DNA of 64,000 bases from Corynebacterium atypicum. Lineage in GTDB: Bacteria; Actinomycetota; Actinomycetes; Mycobacteriales; Mycobacteriaceae. The notes under the pieces are model-generated. The model was given only the letters and a program-made list of their open reading frames with translations. It had not been told where the DNA came from and did not search any database. The position numbers were made by a program, and so were the translations under genes. The stretch spans positions 1,727,784-1,791,783 of the forward strand of contig NZ_CP008944.1 in assembly GCF_000732945.1 (NCBI RefSeq), written 5' to 3'. Position 1 is the stretch's first letter. Every line of letters begins with the position of its first letter. This document shows positions 9,236 to 19,290 of this stretch, piece by piece.

Positions 9236-11102
9236 ATGCACTCTCTGGCTCGCATCGTCCGCAGCGCGAGCGCGCTCTGGCCGTTCTACCTCGGCGTTTT
9301 TCTTACCTCCGTGATCACTGCGGGGTTGACCTTAGTCTCCCCATTCCTCCTCAAGGAGGCCACGGACACGATCGTCGAGGCGCTTGGCTCCGCCGACGGC
9401 GCCGCCGGTACAGCCGGCTCGGTCACGCGCACCGTGCTGTGGCTGGCGGTGGGGCTGTTTGCCGCGGACCTGGCGCGCACGCTCGCGGGCAACCTCGGCG
9501 GCTACATCGGCGACGTGATGGCCGCGCGGATGCGCCAGGTTCTTTCCACCCGATACTTTGCCAAACTGCTGTCGCTGCCGCAGGCGTTCTTTGACACCCA
9601 GCGCACCGGCACGATCATCGCCCGGCTGGACCGCTCGATCGCCTCGATCACCCAGTTTTTGCAGTCCTTTGCCAACAACTTCTTTTCCACCCTGATCACC
9701 GTCGCTGCGGTGCTAACCGTCACGGCGATCTACTACTGGCCGCTCGCGGTGTTGCTCGCCCTGCTCTTCCCCATCTACATGTGGCTGACCGCACTGACCA
9801 GCCGCCGCTGGCAGCGCATCGAGGCGCGCAAGAACCACCGGGTCGACGTCGCCGGCGGCCGATTTGCCGAGGTCGTAGGCCAGGTGAAGGTGACCAAATC
9901 CTTCGACGCCGAGGCCCGCGAGCTCAATTCCTTTGCCAGCCGGTTTGGCCGCACGGTGCGGCTCACCCGCGGACAGTCGGCGTTCTGGCACCGCATGGAC
10001 ACCCTGCGCGGCGGGGCGATGAACCTCATCTTCATGGGCATCTACATGGTGCTCTTCGTGCGCACCCTGGACGGGCACTTCACCCTCGGCGAAATGGTGA
10101 TGCTCCTGCAGCTGGTCAACATGGCCAAGCAGCCGGTGTTCATGATGAGCTGGATCGTCGACGCCGCCCAGCGAGCCATCGCCGGCTCCCGCGACTACTT
10201 CTCTGTCATGGAACAGGAGGTCGAGCCGACCGCGAACCACGAGCTCATCGACGCGGCCGCAGCTTCCACGGTGCCCACCCTCGACACCACCGAAGTCCCG
10301 GCGCTGCACCCGCAGCCAGGCGAACCCGCCGTGGCATTCGATCGGGTGTGGTTTTCTTACGAGGCCGACGACCCGGTGCTCAAGGAGGTCAGCTTTAAGG
10401 CCCGGCCGGGCGAGCGCATCGGCCTGGTAGGAGCCTCCGGCGGGGGTAAGACGACCATCGTTAACCTGCTGCTCGGCTTGTATCGCCCGGACTCAGGGGC
10501 GATCTCGGTCTGCGGTCACGATACTCGCGAGCTGAGCAGCGCGCAGCTGCGCGCCTCGGTGGGCGTGGTGTTTCAGGAACCCAACCTGTTTTCTGGGACG
10601 ATCCGAGAGAACATCGCCTACGGGCGGCCGACTGCAAGCGACGCGGAGGTCGAAGAGTGCGCACGCCCACGAGTTCATCGCCGCCTTCGACGACGGCTAC
10701 GACACGGTCATCGGCGAGCGCGGCCTGCGGCTGTCCGGCGGCCAGAAGCAGCGCATTGCGATCGCGCGCGCGATGCTCAAAGACGCCCCCATATTGGTAC
10801 TCGACGAGGCGACGTCCGCCCTGGACAACGCCTCCGAGCGGGCGGTGCAAGCTGGCCTGGAGGAGCTGATGCGCGAGCGCACCACCTTGGTGATTGCCCA
10901 CCGGCTCTCCACGATCGCCGGGGTGGACACGTTGATCACCCTAGACCAGGGTCGCATCGATGAGGTTGGCTCGCCGGAGAACCTGGCCCACACCGGCGGG
11001 ATCTACGCTCAGCTGTTGGCGCTGACTGCCTCCGGCTCGGATGCGGATCGCGTGCGCCTGCGCGATTTCGGCATCTCCGGGCCCCGGCACGCGGAGAGCT
11101 AG
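9236..11102 (+). pseudogene. ABC exporter (fused membrane and ATPase domains), frameshifted
   Basis: This is a half-size type IV ABC exporter. Six hydrophobic segments fill residues 1-300, followed by an ATPase domain with Walker A GASGGGKTT, signature LSGGQKQR, Walker [13 protein letters not shown] and H-loop IAHRLS. The reading frame breaks at about 10661-10669. Upstream sequence reads to VEECA, and the rest of the ATPase, starting [12 protein letters not shown], continues in another frame to the stop at 11102. All motifs survive across the two frames, so a sequencing error or very recent lesion is likely. The substrate is unknown; relatives export lipids, peptides or drugs. I take the ATG at 9236 because the membrane domain starts there and AGGAAGG lies upstream. 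Confidence 0.8.
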
Positions 11103-11133
11103 GCGGCGCGGGAGGCTAGGCACGGAGGGGAAC

Positions 11134-11139
11134 TAGACT
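11134..11139 (+). promoter_or_regulatory. Candidate -10 box of a leaderless aminotransferase transcript
   Basis: TAGACT fits TANNNT and lies 8 nt before the ATG at 11148, with no ribosome binding site between them. This matches the geometry of leaderless corynebacterial promoters. No -35 element was recognised. Confidence 0.4.
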
Positions 11140-11147
11140 CCACGGGT

Positions 11148-12277
11148 ATGCATGTTCCCGCTATTGGCGAGCTTCGCGCCCGCCAGACCCGCAAGTGGAC
11201 CCAGTTCCCAGACGACGTGCTGCCGGCGTGGATCGCAGAGTCAGACTTTTCTACCTGCCCGGCGGTGCTGGCCGAGATCGAAGAGCGCGTGCGCCGCCAG
11301 TCGCTCGGCTACACCCCCGCCCACGACGAGCTCGGCGAGGCGCTGTCGCAGTTCTACGCCGCCCGGTACGACTTTCGCCCGGACCCGGACTACGTCATGG
11401 CGGTGCCCGACGTGGTCCGCGGGCTGTTGCTCGCCGTCAAACACTTCACCCGACCCGGCTCCTCCATCGTGGTCCCCGTGCCCGCCTATCCGCCATTCCT
11501 GCAGATTCCGGCCGCGGCCGGGCGAAAGCAAGTAGAGATCGCCTGCGACGGCGCCATCGACCTGGGCCGCGTCGAGGAGGCCTTCCAGGCCGGCGCCGGA
11601 TCGATGCTGGTGTGTTCGCCGTACAACCCGCTGGGGTTCACCCTCTCGCGCGAATTCCTCACCGCTCTGGTCGACCTCGCGGATCGCCACGACGCCAGGC
11701 TCCTGGTCGATGAGATCCACGCGCCGCTGGTCCTCGACGGCTCGCACGTCTGCGCCGCCGGCCTTCAGAAGCCGCGGCCCGCGTCTGCGTGACGGTGACG
11801 GCGACCTCGAAGGCCTGGAACGTCGCCGGGCTGAAGTGCGCGCAGATGATCCTGACCAACCCGGAGGACCAAGCCGTCTGGCGGCAGCTTCCCGGCGTGG
11901 AAAAAGACGGCGCGGGAACGCTCGGGATCTTCGCGACGCAGGCCTGCTACCGGGAAGGCACGGAGTTCCTCGACGCCGAGGTGGCCTTCCTGCGCGAGCA
12001 GCGCGACTGGCTGGCGGAGGCGCTGCCGGCGGCGGTTCCGGGCCTGAAGGTCACCCGTCCACAGGCGACTTACCTGATGTGGCTGGACTTCAGGCAGACG
12101 GCGGTCTCCCAGGACCCGGCGGGGCTGCTGATCCGGCACGGCAAGGTGGCGCTGAACGACGGCCGCGCGTTTGGCCCGGGTGGGGCGGGCCACGCCCGAC
12201 TCAACTTTGCGACGTCACGCGAGATTCTCAGCGAGGTCATCGACCGGATCGCCCGTGGCACGAAGGCCTGCGCTTAA
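11148..12277 (+). pseudogene. aecD: AecD/MalY-type cystathionine beta-lyase (C-S lyase), frameshifted
   Basis: This PLP-dependent class I/II aminotransferase-fold enzyme resembles PatB, MalY and corynebacterial AecD, which cleave cystathionine to homocysteine, pyruvate and ammonia. Landmarks are DVLPAWIAESDF near the N-terminus, SPYNPLG, LLVDEIHAPLVLDG and the PLP-lysine motif ATSKAWN. The frame changes at about 11762-11766: sequence through HVCAAGL reads in one frame, and SEAAARVCVTVTATSKAWN continues one base out. A single missing base restores a product of about 376 residues. The neighbour brnQ and the order aecD-brnQ support the assignment. The break is probably a sequence error, because the rest is fully conserved. 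Confidence 0.8.
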
Positions 12278-12304
12278 CGGGCATCCCGCCGCCGGCGCGC
12301 CGGG

Positions 12305-13549
12305 CTAGCCCAGGACGCCCTCCGCGGCGACGGCCTCGTCCGCCCCGGACCAGTGGTCGGCGGGCAACTCTTTGACGTAGAAGGCGATCTCGTGTTCGGG
12401 GTTTCCTCCGGCCTTCGACAGCACGGCGGCCGCGCCCGGGTTATCCCTACTGATGCGGGTGACGTGCAGGTGGTCGTAGCCGCCCTTTTTCAAGGCGGCG
12501 TAGATCTCCCGGGTCACCAGGTTCAGCGCGCCTTGCATCTGGGCGTCCGGGTGGGTGCCCAGGGCGACGAGCACCGCGTCGCGAGTCTCGTTTTTCAGCT
12601 TCGCGCGCAAGAAGCGGGCCGTCGAGCGGTAGTTAATGCGCCCGTTGGACGCCCGCAGGGCGCGGATCGGGTCCGGGAGCACGCGGCTGAAGCTGACCGT
12701 GGTGCCGTCGCTCGCGTCGTCGGCAAGCACGATGAGGTCCGGGTCCAAGATGGGCTCTAAGCCGGCGAGCTTCTCCTGCCAGAGCTCCCTGGGAAAGCGC
12801 GTGAAGTACGGCAGCTGGCCGTAGGAGTCATTGAGCACAGACAGCAGGTCCATCGCGGCCTTGCGGGTCTTAATCCTCGAGGGGTGCCGGGCGCGCAGCC
12901 CTTTCGCACGCCACTCCGCCTGGGTGGGTCGGGCCGCGCGCTGCTCTGGGATGGCAGCGACGTCGATTCGCCAGGTGTCCGCGATGTGCCAGGGGCTAAA
13001 GCCGGATTCTTCTAGCACACCTGGCAACCACTGCGGGTTCCACGCGCCGTTGAAGAAGCCGGGGCGCTCGAAGCCAGAGCGCAGCACCCCGCCGCTGTTG
13101 GGCAGCAGGGTGCACGGGCCGAAGACGTGCGTGGCGCCGACTCCGCGGGCCATGCGCGTCACGGTTTCTAGCAGCTCGCGTGCGCAGACCTCGTCCGCGG
13201 CGACGAAGGCGCCGAAAAGCTGGGCGCGCACCCGCGGGGCGAGCGCCTCGGGCCCTCTGGAGAGCCGGCCGTTGAGCATCGCCGAGCGGTGGGTGACCAT
13301 GCGGCCTACCGGGCGCCCGCCGGGGTCCCTGGCCAGCCAGAGCCTGACGCCCGGTACCACACCTTTGTCCCGATACCACTTGGTAATCTCGTCCGCCATG
13401 ACGGGCACGCCCATCTCGGACCACCCCTCGAGGTTTCCGGGCAGGTCGATGAATTCCTTGAGCTCCGCTCGGGTATTGACCAGCGCGACGTGGGGCTTTC
13501 TGGCCGGCCGCGCCGTGCTCTCCTCCGGGGGCGTGGGCTGGGCTGTCAT
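12305..13549 (-). CDS. GNAT-like acyltransferase of the YghO type
   Basis: The protein has about 414 residues from the ATG at 13549; an in-frame ATG at 13576 is the alternative, and AAAGGAG lies between them. The segment RLWLARDPGGRPVGRM looks like the GNAT strand that precedes the acetyl-CoA loop, and the region ending VLSKAGGNPEHEIAFYVKEL looks like the C-terminal GNAT lobe. The layout resembles the large single-copy GNAT relatives sometimes annotated YghO-like. The substrate is unknown. It is inserted between aecD and brnQ, which I remember as adjacent in C. glutamicum, so it may be lineage-specific. The convergent stop of the aminotransferase lies 27 nt away. Confidence 0.6.
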   Translation of the reverse strand: MTAQPTPPEESTARPARKPHVALVNTRAELKEFIDLPGNLEGWSEMGVPVMADEITKWYRDKGVVPGVRLWLARDPGGRPVGRMVTHRSAMLNGRLSRGPEALAPRVRAQLFGAFVAADEVCARELLETVTRMARGVGATHVFGPCTLLPNSGGVLRSGFERPGFFNGAWNPQWLPGVLEESGFSPWHIADTWRIDVAAIPEQRAARPTQAEWRAKGLRARHPSRIKTRKAAMDLLSVLNDSYGQLPYFTRFPRELWQEKLAGLEPILDPDLIVLADDASDGTTVSFSRVLPDPIRALRASNGRINYRSTARFLRAKLKNETRDAVLVALGTHPDAQMQGALNLVTREIYAALKKGGYDHLHVTRISRDNPGAAAVLSKAGGNPEHEIAFYVKELPADHWSGADEAVAAEGVLG

Positions 13550-13670
13550 GGCTAGCTGTGTGCTCCTTTCCACCATCGATCGTATCGGGCCCGTTTATTG
13601 AGCGCTTGAAAGCAGACTCTAAGCTCTAGCCCAAGCGGGGGTAAGCATTGAAAATACCAGTGCAACCCGC

Positions 13671-13701
13671 TTGCGCCGCCCACCCCGGCGCACCGTATTG
13701 T
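13671..13701 (+). promoter_or_regulatory. brnQ: Candidate brnQ promoter
   Basis: TTGCGC (13671-13676) and TATTGT (13696-13701) are separated by 19 nt and lie about 47 nt before the brnQ ATG. The -10 fits TANNNT, while the -35 and spacing are weak. The AT-rich patch stands out in otherwise GC-rich DNA. Confidence 0.35.
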
Positions 13702-13747
13702 ATTTTCTACTAGACGACAGGCTGACAAGAAAGTTTAGGCAAGTCTT

Positions 13748-15166
13748 ATGAGCTCCACAGCTGCTGCCCAGCCCGGCTCCCCAACCAAGGGCATGACCTT
13801 TGGGGTCTTCGTGGCCACATCCTTCATGTTGTTTTCCATGTACTTCGGTGCCGGAAACCTCATTTTCCCGCCGATGCTGGGTGCAGAGGCCGGCGAAGCC
13901 TTTACTCCGGCGATCCTCGGCTTCTTACTCGCCGGCGTCGCCCTGCCCATCCTCGCGATCATCGCGATCGCGATCTCCGGGGCGAACATGCGCGACCTCG
14001 CCTCCCGTGGCGGCTACCTCTTCGGCCTCATCTTCCCAGTGCTGGTCTACCTGTCTATCGGCGCGTTCTACGCTCTGCCCCGGACCGGCGCGGTGAGCTT
14101 TTCCACCGCTATCCAGCCGGTGACCGGCTGGGACTCCACGCTCGCCTCCGGCGTGTTTAACTTCATCTTCTTCGCCATCGCCCTGGCGCTGGCCTACAAC
14201 CCAACGTCCATCATGAACAAGCTGGGCAAGTTCCTTACCCCGGCCCTGCTGGTGTTGCTCGTTGTGCTCATCACCATGGCGTACTTCAAGTTCACGGGCG
14301 TGGCGCAGGAGTCGATCGATGCCTACGCCACCAGCCCGCTGGCCGCTGGGCTGCTTGAGGGCTACCTGACCATGGACGCACTCGCCGGCCTGGCCTTTGG
14401 CATCGTGGTCATTTCCGCCTTGCGCTACACGGGCATCCCCGAAGGCGCTGCGCGGGTCCGCGGCACGATCTGGTGCGGCATCGGCGCCGGCGTGCTGCTC
14501 GCGGTGATCTACATCGGCCTGGGCTACACGGGCATCAAGATGCCGGATGCCCGCAGCTTCGACGACGGCGCGGGGCTTCTGGCCAGCGCCGCCGGGCTGG
14601 CCATGGGCGGGATTGGCCAGGCCATCTTCGGCGCCATCGCGCTCTTGGCCTGCATGACCACCGCCGTGGGCCTAATCGCCGCCACCAGCGAGTTCTTCGC
14701 GCTGCTGATGCCCGGTGTCAACTACAAGGCGTGGGCGATCATCTTCTCGCTGATGTCCTTCGGCATGGCCACCATGGGCCTGGACACTGTGCTCGCAATC
14801 GCCGCGCCGGTGGTGACCTTCATCTATCCCCCGGCGATCACGCTGATCCTCATCACCCTGGTGGAGCCCGTCGTACACAAGAAGACCTCCTTCTACTGGA
14901 CATTCCGGCTCAGCCTCTGGATGGCCGTGATCTGGTCGGCGCTCACAGTCCTGATCGACCTCGGCTTCGATGCGCTCTCGCCGCTGGTGAGCTGGGCCCC
15001 GATGCAGGACCTCTCCCTCGGCTGGATCCTGCCGGTCCTCATCGCCTTTATCGTCGGGCTGGTCCTCGATCTGACCACCAAGCATCCGCAGCACCAGACT
15101 GCCCTGGACAAGGCCATCGAAGAAGAACACGGGACCGAAGAATCCGCGGCCGCGTCCCCGTGCTAG
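13748..15166 (+). CDS. brnQ: Branched-chain amino acid:cation symporter BrnQ
   Basis: BrnQ imports Ile, Leu and Val with Na+ across the cytoplasmic membrane. The 472-residue protein opens with the diagnostic sequence FVATSFMLFSMYFGAGNLIFPP and has about 12 hydrophobic segments and a short acidic tail. Its position after the aecD-like gene matches the C. glutamicum order, where BrnQ is the main branched-chain amino acid importer. A hairpin just downstream (15197-15216) may attenuate readthrough into the LLM gene. It looks intact. Confidence 0.94.
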   Translation: MSSTAAAQPGSPTKGMTFGVFVATSFMLFSMYFGAGNLIFPPMLGAEAGEAFTPAILGFLLAGVALPILAIIAIAISGANMRDLASRGGYLFGLIFPVLVYLSIGAFYALPRTGAVSFSTAIQPVTGWDSTLASGVFNFIFFAIALALAYNPTSIMNKLGKFLTPALLVLLVVLITMAYFKFTGVAQESIDAYATSPLAAGLLEGYLTMDALAGLAFGIVVISALRYTGIPEGAARVRGTIWCGIGAGVLLAVIYIGLGYTGIKMPDARSFDDGAGLLASAAGLAMGGIGQAIFGAIALLACMTTAVGLIAATSEFFALLMPGVNYKAWAIIFSLMSFGMATMGLDTVLAIAAPVVTFIYPPAITLILITLVEPVVHKKTSFYWTFRLSLWMAVIWSALTVLIDLGFDALSPLVSWAPMQDLSLGWILPVLIAFIVGLVLDLTTKHPQHQTALDKAIEEEHGTEESAAASPC

Positions 15167-15196
15167 GCGACGCCGGTAGGGCTCGCCCGCGGTCCA

Positions 15197-15216
15197 GTGG
15201 CCTGGAACAGGGCCAC
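15197..15216 (+). other. Hairpin between brnQ and the LLM gene
   Basis: GTGGCC and GGCCAC form a 6-bp perfect stem around an 8-nt loop. No T-run follows, so it is not a canonical Rho-independent terminator. It may stabilise the brnQ mRNA 3' end or act as a weak terminator. Confidence 0.35.
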
Positions 15217-15273
15217 CTTGCGGCGCGTTGCACCTTGTAGGTGACGCGACCGAAAGGAAAAAGGGTAACTGCC

Positions 15274-16274
15274 GTGACGACTGTGCCTCTCTCCCTCATT
15301 GACTTTTGCAATATCTACTCCGACGAGCGCCCGGGCGACTCGATCGCCCGCTCGGTGCGGTTGACCCAGAAAGCGGAAAAGCTCGGCTACGAGCGCATCT
15401 GGTACGCCGAACACCACAATATGCAGCGGATATCCTCCTCGGCTCCGGCGGTGCTCATCGCCCATATTGCGGCCCAAACGGACACGATTCGGCTCGGCGC
15501 CGGCGGGGTCATGCTGCCCAACCACTCCCCCTACGTCATCGCGGAGCAGTTTGGCATGCTCGAAGAGATGCACCCGGGCCGCATCGACCTAGGTCTAGGC
15601 CGGGCACCGATCAGAACACTCTCGGCCGCGCGCTGCGGCGCGACCCGCGCTCGGCCGAGCGCTTCCCCGACGACGTCGCCGAGCTCGCCGCCTACCTGGC
15701 CGGCGACTCAATCATCCCCGGCGTCCAGGCCGTACCGGGCGCGGGCACCAACGTCCCGGTTTACATCCTGGGCTCGTCGATGTTTGGCGCCACCCTCGCG
15801 GCCCGCATGGGCCTGCCTTACTCGTTCGCCTCGCACTTCGCGCCGCGCTACCTGTCGCAGGCGACGAACTATTATCGGGAGAACTACCAGCCCTCCGAGG
15901 CCTACCCGGAGCCCTACCTCATCGCCGCGGTGAACGTCACCGCAGCCGATACCCAGGAAGACGCGGAGGCGCAATTTACCCAGGTTGCCCGCCAGCGGGT
16001 CAAATCCATGGCCGGCCGCGGCCTCAGCGCCGGTCGCGAGCTCGACGAAGCCGAGCTCGATCAGCTGGTCAACTCCCCAAGCGACCAGCAGATCATCAGC
16101 ATGCTGCAGTTCACCGCCGTGGGCACGGGCGAGAAGGTTCGCGAGTATCTCACCGAGTTCAGGGACCTGTGCGACGCCGACGAGCTCATGATCTCCCTGC
16201 AAGCACCCTCCGGCGAGCAGCAGGACCGCAGCATGGAGATCCTGGCCCAAACTTGGGGGCTTTCGGACCGCTAA
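15274..16274 (+). pseudogene. LLM-class flavin-dependent oxidoreductase (alkanal monooxygenase-like), frameshifted
   Basis: This is a bacterial luciferase-like FMN or F420 oxidoreductase. The N-terminal part has the family pattern (YERIWYAEHHN, then LGAGGVMLPNHSPYVIAEQF, then HPGRIDLGLGRAPG). The frame breaks at 15601-15610. The normal reading GRAPGTDQNTL can be rebuilt by restoring one copy of a 7-base tandem repeat (GGGCACC-like), which also corrects the frame. The rest reads in the other frame to the stop at 16274. The GTG at 15274 is preferred because AAAGGAAAAAGG precedes it. An alkanal monooxygenase gene follows brnQ in C. glutamicum, as I recall. The substrate is unknown. Confidence 0.75.
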
Positions 16275-16283
16275 GCGCGCTAC

Positions 16284-18183
16284 TTAAGCCTCGTCGCGGG
16301 CACGCGGGCGCACCTGCTCGATGATGCGTACGCCCGAGTCTTCCTCCTCGGCCGCGTCCGCACCGTCCTGCTCGCCGAAGGACTCGACCACCTCGCCGTC
16401 GACCAGGTAGTGCCCCTGAGAATCCCGGAAGACGACGGGCCGATCCAGGGGTTGCCCTCTTCGTCGTAACCCGGGGCCGGCCTACTCTCGTGCTCCTCGA
16501 GCTTCTCTGCCGTATCCGTGCGCTCCCACCGGCGGGTACGGGGCTTCACCTCGGCGGCCGCGTCGTCGCTCATCCCTTTGAACAGCGAATACATCATCAC
16601 GAATTGGGTGAGGAAGAACGGCAGCGCCACGATGATCGCCACCTGCTGCAGGGCGTCAATGCCGCTTTCCGGGGAGATCACCAAGAGCGAACCGGCGACG
16701 GCTCCGATGAGCAGGCCCCACATCACCCGGTACCAGGTGGGGGTGCGGTCCTCGGCGCCGGAGGCCATCATGTCATTGGTCATCGCCGCCGAATCGATCG
16801 AAGTAATAAAGAAGATCGCGATGATGCCGACGGCGAACGCCGAGGTCAGACCGGCCCAAGGGTAGGCGGCGAGAAGCGTGAATAGCGCCGCCGGCACGTC
16901 GCCGTCCTCCACGACGGGCTGGGTGAGCACGCCTGGGTTCTGGCGTTCTAATTCGAGCCCGGCGCGCCCGAAGACCGCGAACCACACCAGGCAGAACAGC
17001 GATGGCACGGCGAGCGCGCCGAAGATGTACTGGCGCACGCTGCGCCCCCTCGAGATCCGAGCGATGAACAGTCCGGCGTACGGCGACCAGCAGATCGTCC
17101 ACGCCCAGTAGAAGACGGTCCACTTGCCCTGCCAGCCGGGGTTATCGTCAAAGGAGTCCGTCCAAAACATCACCTCGGGTAACCCGGTGGCATAAAGCCC
17201 CGCAGACTCAACCAAAAGCGCACCAGGGTCAGCGTGGGTCCGCAGATGAAGATGAAGGCCATGAGGATAACGGCGGCGGCCACGTTGATGTTACTCAAGA
17301 TCTTCACGCCCCGGTCCAGGCCCGTGGCCACCGAGACACATCCGACGACGGTAATCGCGAGCACAATGGCCAGCTGCACGCTGCTGATCTCTTGAACGCC
17401 CCAGAGCCGGTTCATGCCGGCGTTAATCTGCAGGGTGCCCAATCCGATGGAGACGGCGATGCCGAACGTGGTTCCGACGATGGCCAGGACGTCGATAATC
17501 TTTCCCGGGATGCCGTAGATTTTTCCGCCGAGCAGCGGCGCGAAGACGGAAGACAGCCGGGGCGGCAGCTTGCGCTTGTAGATGAAGTAGCCCAGCGCGA
17601 GGCCGGGCAACACGAAAATCACCCACATGTGGATGGCGAAGTGATAGTAGGTGAAGACGAACGCCTCGCGGATCGCGTCCTCGCTCATCCGCTCGGCGTC
17701 GCCCTTGGGCACGTTGTAGGCGTGGTTGAGCGGCTCGGCAACTCCCCAGAACATCAGGACGGCGCCTAGACCGGCCGCAAAAAGCATGCAGAACCAGATA
17801 GGAAAGCTGTGCTCGGGTTCGTCATCGTCGTCGCCGAGCTTGACCCGGCCATACCGAGAGATCGCCACGGCGATGAGGAATAAGAAGGCTACCGAGATTC
17901 CCCCGATGTACATCCACCCGAGGTTGGTCAACAGCCAGTCGGCGCCGGCGGCGAAGAAATCCCGGGCCCGCGCGCCGGCAACCGTGGTCGCGACGACGAA
18001 CCCGACGATCACCCCTACTGCGCCGAGGAAGATCACGGGATCCGACTGCAGCTTGTGCAGCGGGCGAGAGGCGCGGTGGGCGCGTTTTTCTGCCCTCTTC
18101 GGGGCGCCCCCGCTGTGCTCGGGCGGCGGTGCGGCAGGGGTGGGAGTAGTGGAAGGCACGGATGTTTCCGTTTCTGATCTCAA
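16284..18183 (-). pseudogene. BCCT-family compatible-solute transporter (EctP-like), two frameshifts
   Basis: BCCT carriers import betaine, proline, ectoine or carnitine with Na+ or H+. The N-terminal frame has the early BCCT helices (SIGLGTLQINAGMN, CGPTLTLVRF), and the C-terminal frame has the hallmark TVFYWAWTICWSPYAGLFIARISRG and FFITSIDSAAMTNDMMASG. The frame breaks at 17214-17217, where T4 in the coding strand should be T5, and again at 16448-16451, where a C4 should be C5. Correcting both gives an uninterrupted protein ending VRPRARDEA with the stop at 16284. Its place next to an alkanal monooxygenase gene matches ectP in C. glutamicum. The neighbour evidence for EctP is suggestive; specificity is not proved. 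Confidence 0.8.
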
Positions 18184-18268
18184 TCAACACTTGAGTTTTG
18201 CTCACATGAACGCCGCTAAGCATATTGCATCACAATCGGTTGAGTTTGTTGAGCTCACCCACCAGGGA

Positions 18269-19180
18269 TCAGGTGAAGATGAGAGCTGCGATCGCGATCG
18301 CCGGCAGCGCAATCACCGTGGAGACGACCCCGGTATCCCGGGCGAACTTTTCGGCAACCCGAAAGCGCAGGGCATAGGCGTAGACGTTCTGGGCGGTCGG
18401 CAGCCCGCCGAGCAGCACAGCCGTCTGCAGCGCCGGGCCGGTCATACCGAACCCGAAGTAACCGATCGCACCGGCCACGATGGGCTGTGCGACGGTTTTG
18501 GCCAGTGCGGCGGCCACCACCGGGGCCTTGACCTTGGGGAGGCTGACCGCCAGCGACATGCCGAACACGATGAGCGCGATGGGCACGCAGGAATCTGCGA
18601 GCATGCCGACGGGCTCAGCGATGAGCGTGGGCACGGGGATCCCGCCGGCGGCGAAGACCAGGCCTGCTAGCGCCCCGAGGAGCATCGGGTTCCTCAAGGC
18701 CACGACCAGGTTGCGCCACCAGGCCCCACCGCCGCGCTGGTGCAGCACGTCGATTGCGGTGAGGGTAACCGGGGCGTAGAAGGCGATTTGAAAGAGCATC
18801 ACCGGCACCACCGCCGTCGCGTCGTCGAGGATGTAGGCGGCCAGGGGGACGCCGAGGTTGCCGGCGTTGGCGTACGAGGAGCCCAGCATGGCGATGATCG
18901 CTTCGTCGCGGTCGAACTTGAACAGGACGCGGGCTAGCGCGGCGAAGGCGACCCCGACGGCAAGTGCCGACGCCGCGGCGATCGCCAGGTGGGCCGAGAA
19001 AACCTCCGCGGGGTCGGTGTGCGTGAGCTTGTCAAAGAGGAGCGCCGGGGTGGCCAGCGCGTAGACGTAGGCGGCGAAGACCCGCTGCGCATTCTCGCCG
19101 AGCAGGCCGCGCTGTGTACAGACCCAACCCAGGGCCATGACAGCTACCACCACGCCGAAACCGGTCAACACATCCGTCAC
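18269..19180 (-). CDS. AEC-family (auxin efflux carrier-like) permease
   Basis: The 303-residue protein has about ten hydrophobic helices and the typical AEC opening LTGFGVVVAVMALGWVCTQRG, with SSYANAGNLGVPLAAYIL as the conserved mid-helix Asn-rich motif. Bacterial relatives move malate, malonate or other small organic acids, but the substrate cannot be read from sequence. It is divergent from the nucleobase permease, with 110 nt between starts. It looks intact. Confidence 0.82.
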   Translation of the reverse strand: MTDVLTGFGVVVAVMALGWVCTQRGLLGENAQRVFAAYVYALATPALLFDKLTHTDPAEVFSAHLAIAAASALAVGVAFAALARVLFKFDRDEAIIAMLGSSYANAGNLGVPLAAYILDDATAVVPVMLFQIAFYAPVTLTAIDVLHQRGGGAWWRNLVVALRNPMLLGALAGLVFAAGGIPVPTLIAEPVGMLADSCVPIALIVFGMSLAVSLPKVKAPVVAAALAKTVAQPIVAGAIGYFGFGMTGPALQTAVLLGGLPTAQNVYAYALRFRVAEKFARDTGVVSTVIALPAIAIAALIFT

Positions 19181-19290
19181 AGCTTGTTATTGTGCCACCC
19201 TCCCACCGGGCGAAAGTTCGGCGCCGCCCCTACCTGCTGCTGCCGGCACCCGTTTTGGCAAAACCCATCACCGCCGGCGAAAATGGCCCC

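Noticed and set aside
12292-12303. 12-bp palindrome CCGGCGCGCCGG between convergent genes
   Set aside because: It could be a small hairpin, but a palindrome of this kind is expected by chance in such GC-rich DNA and has no T-run.
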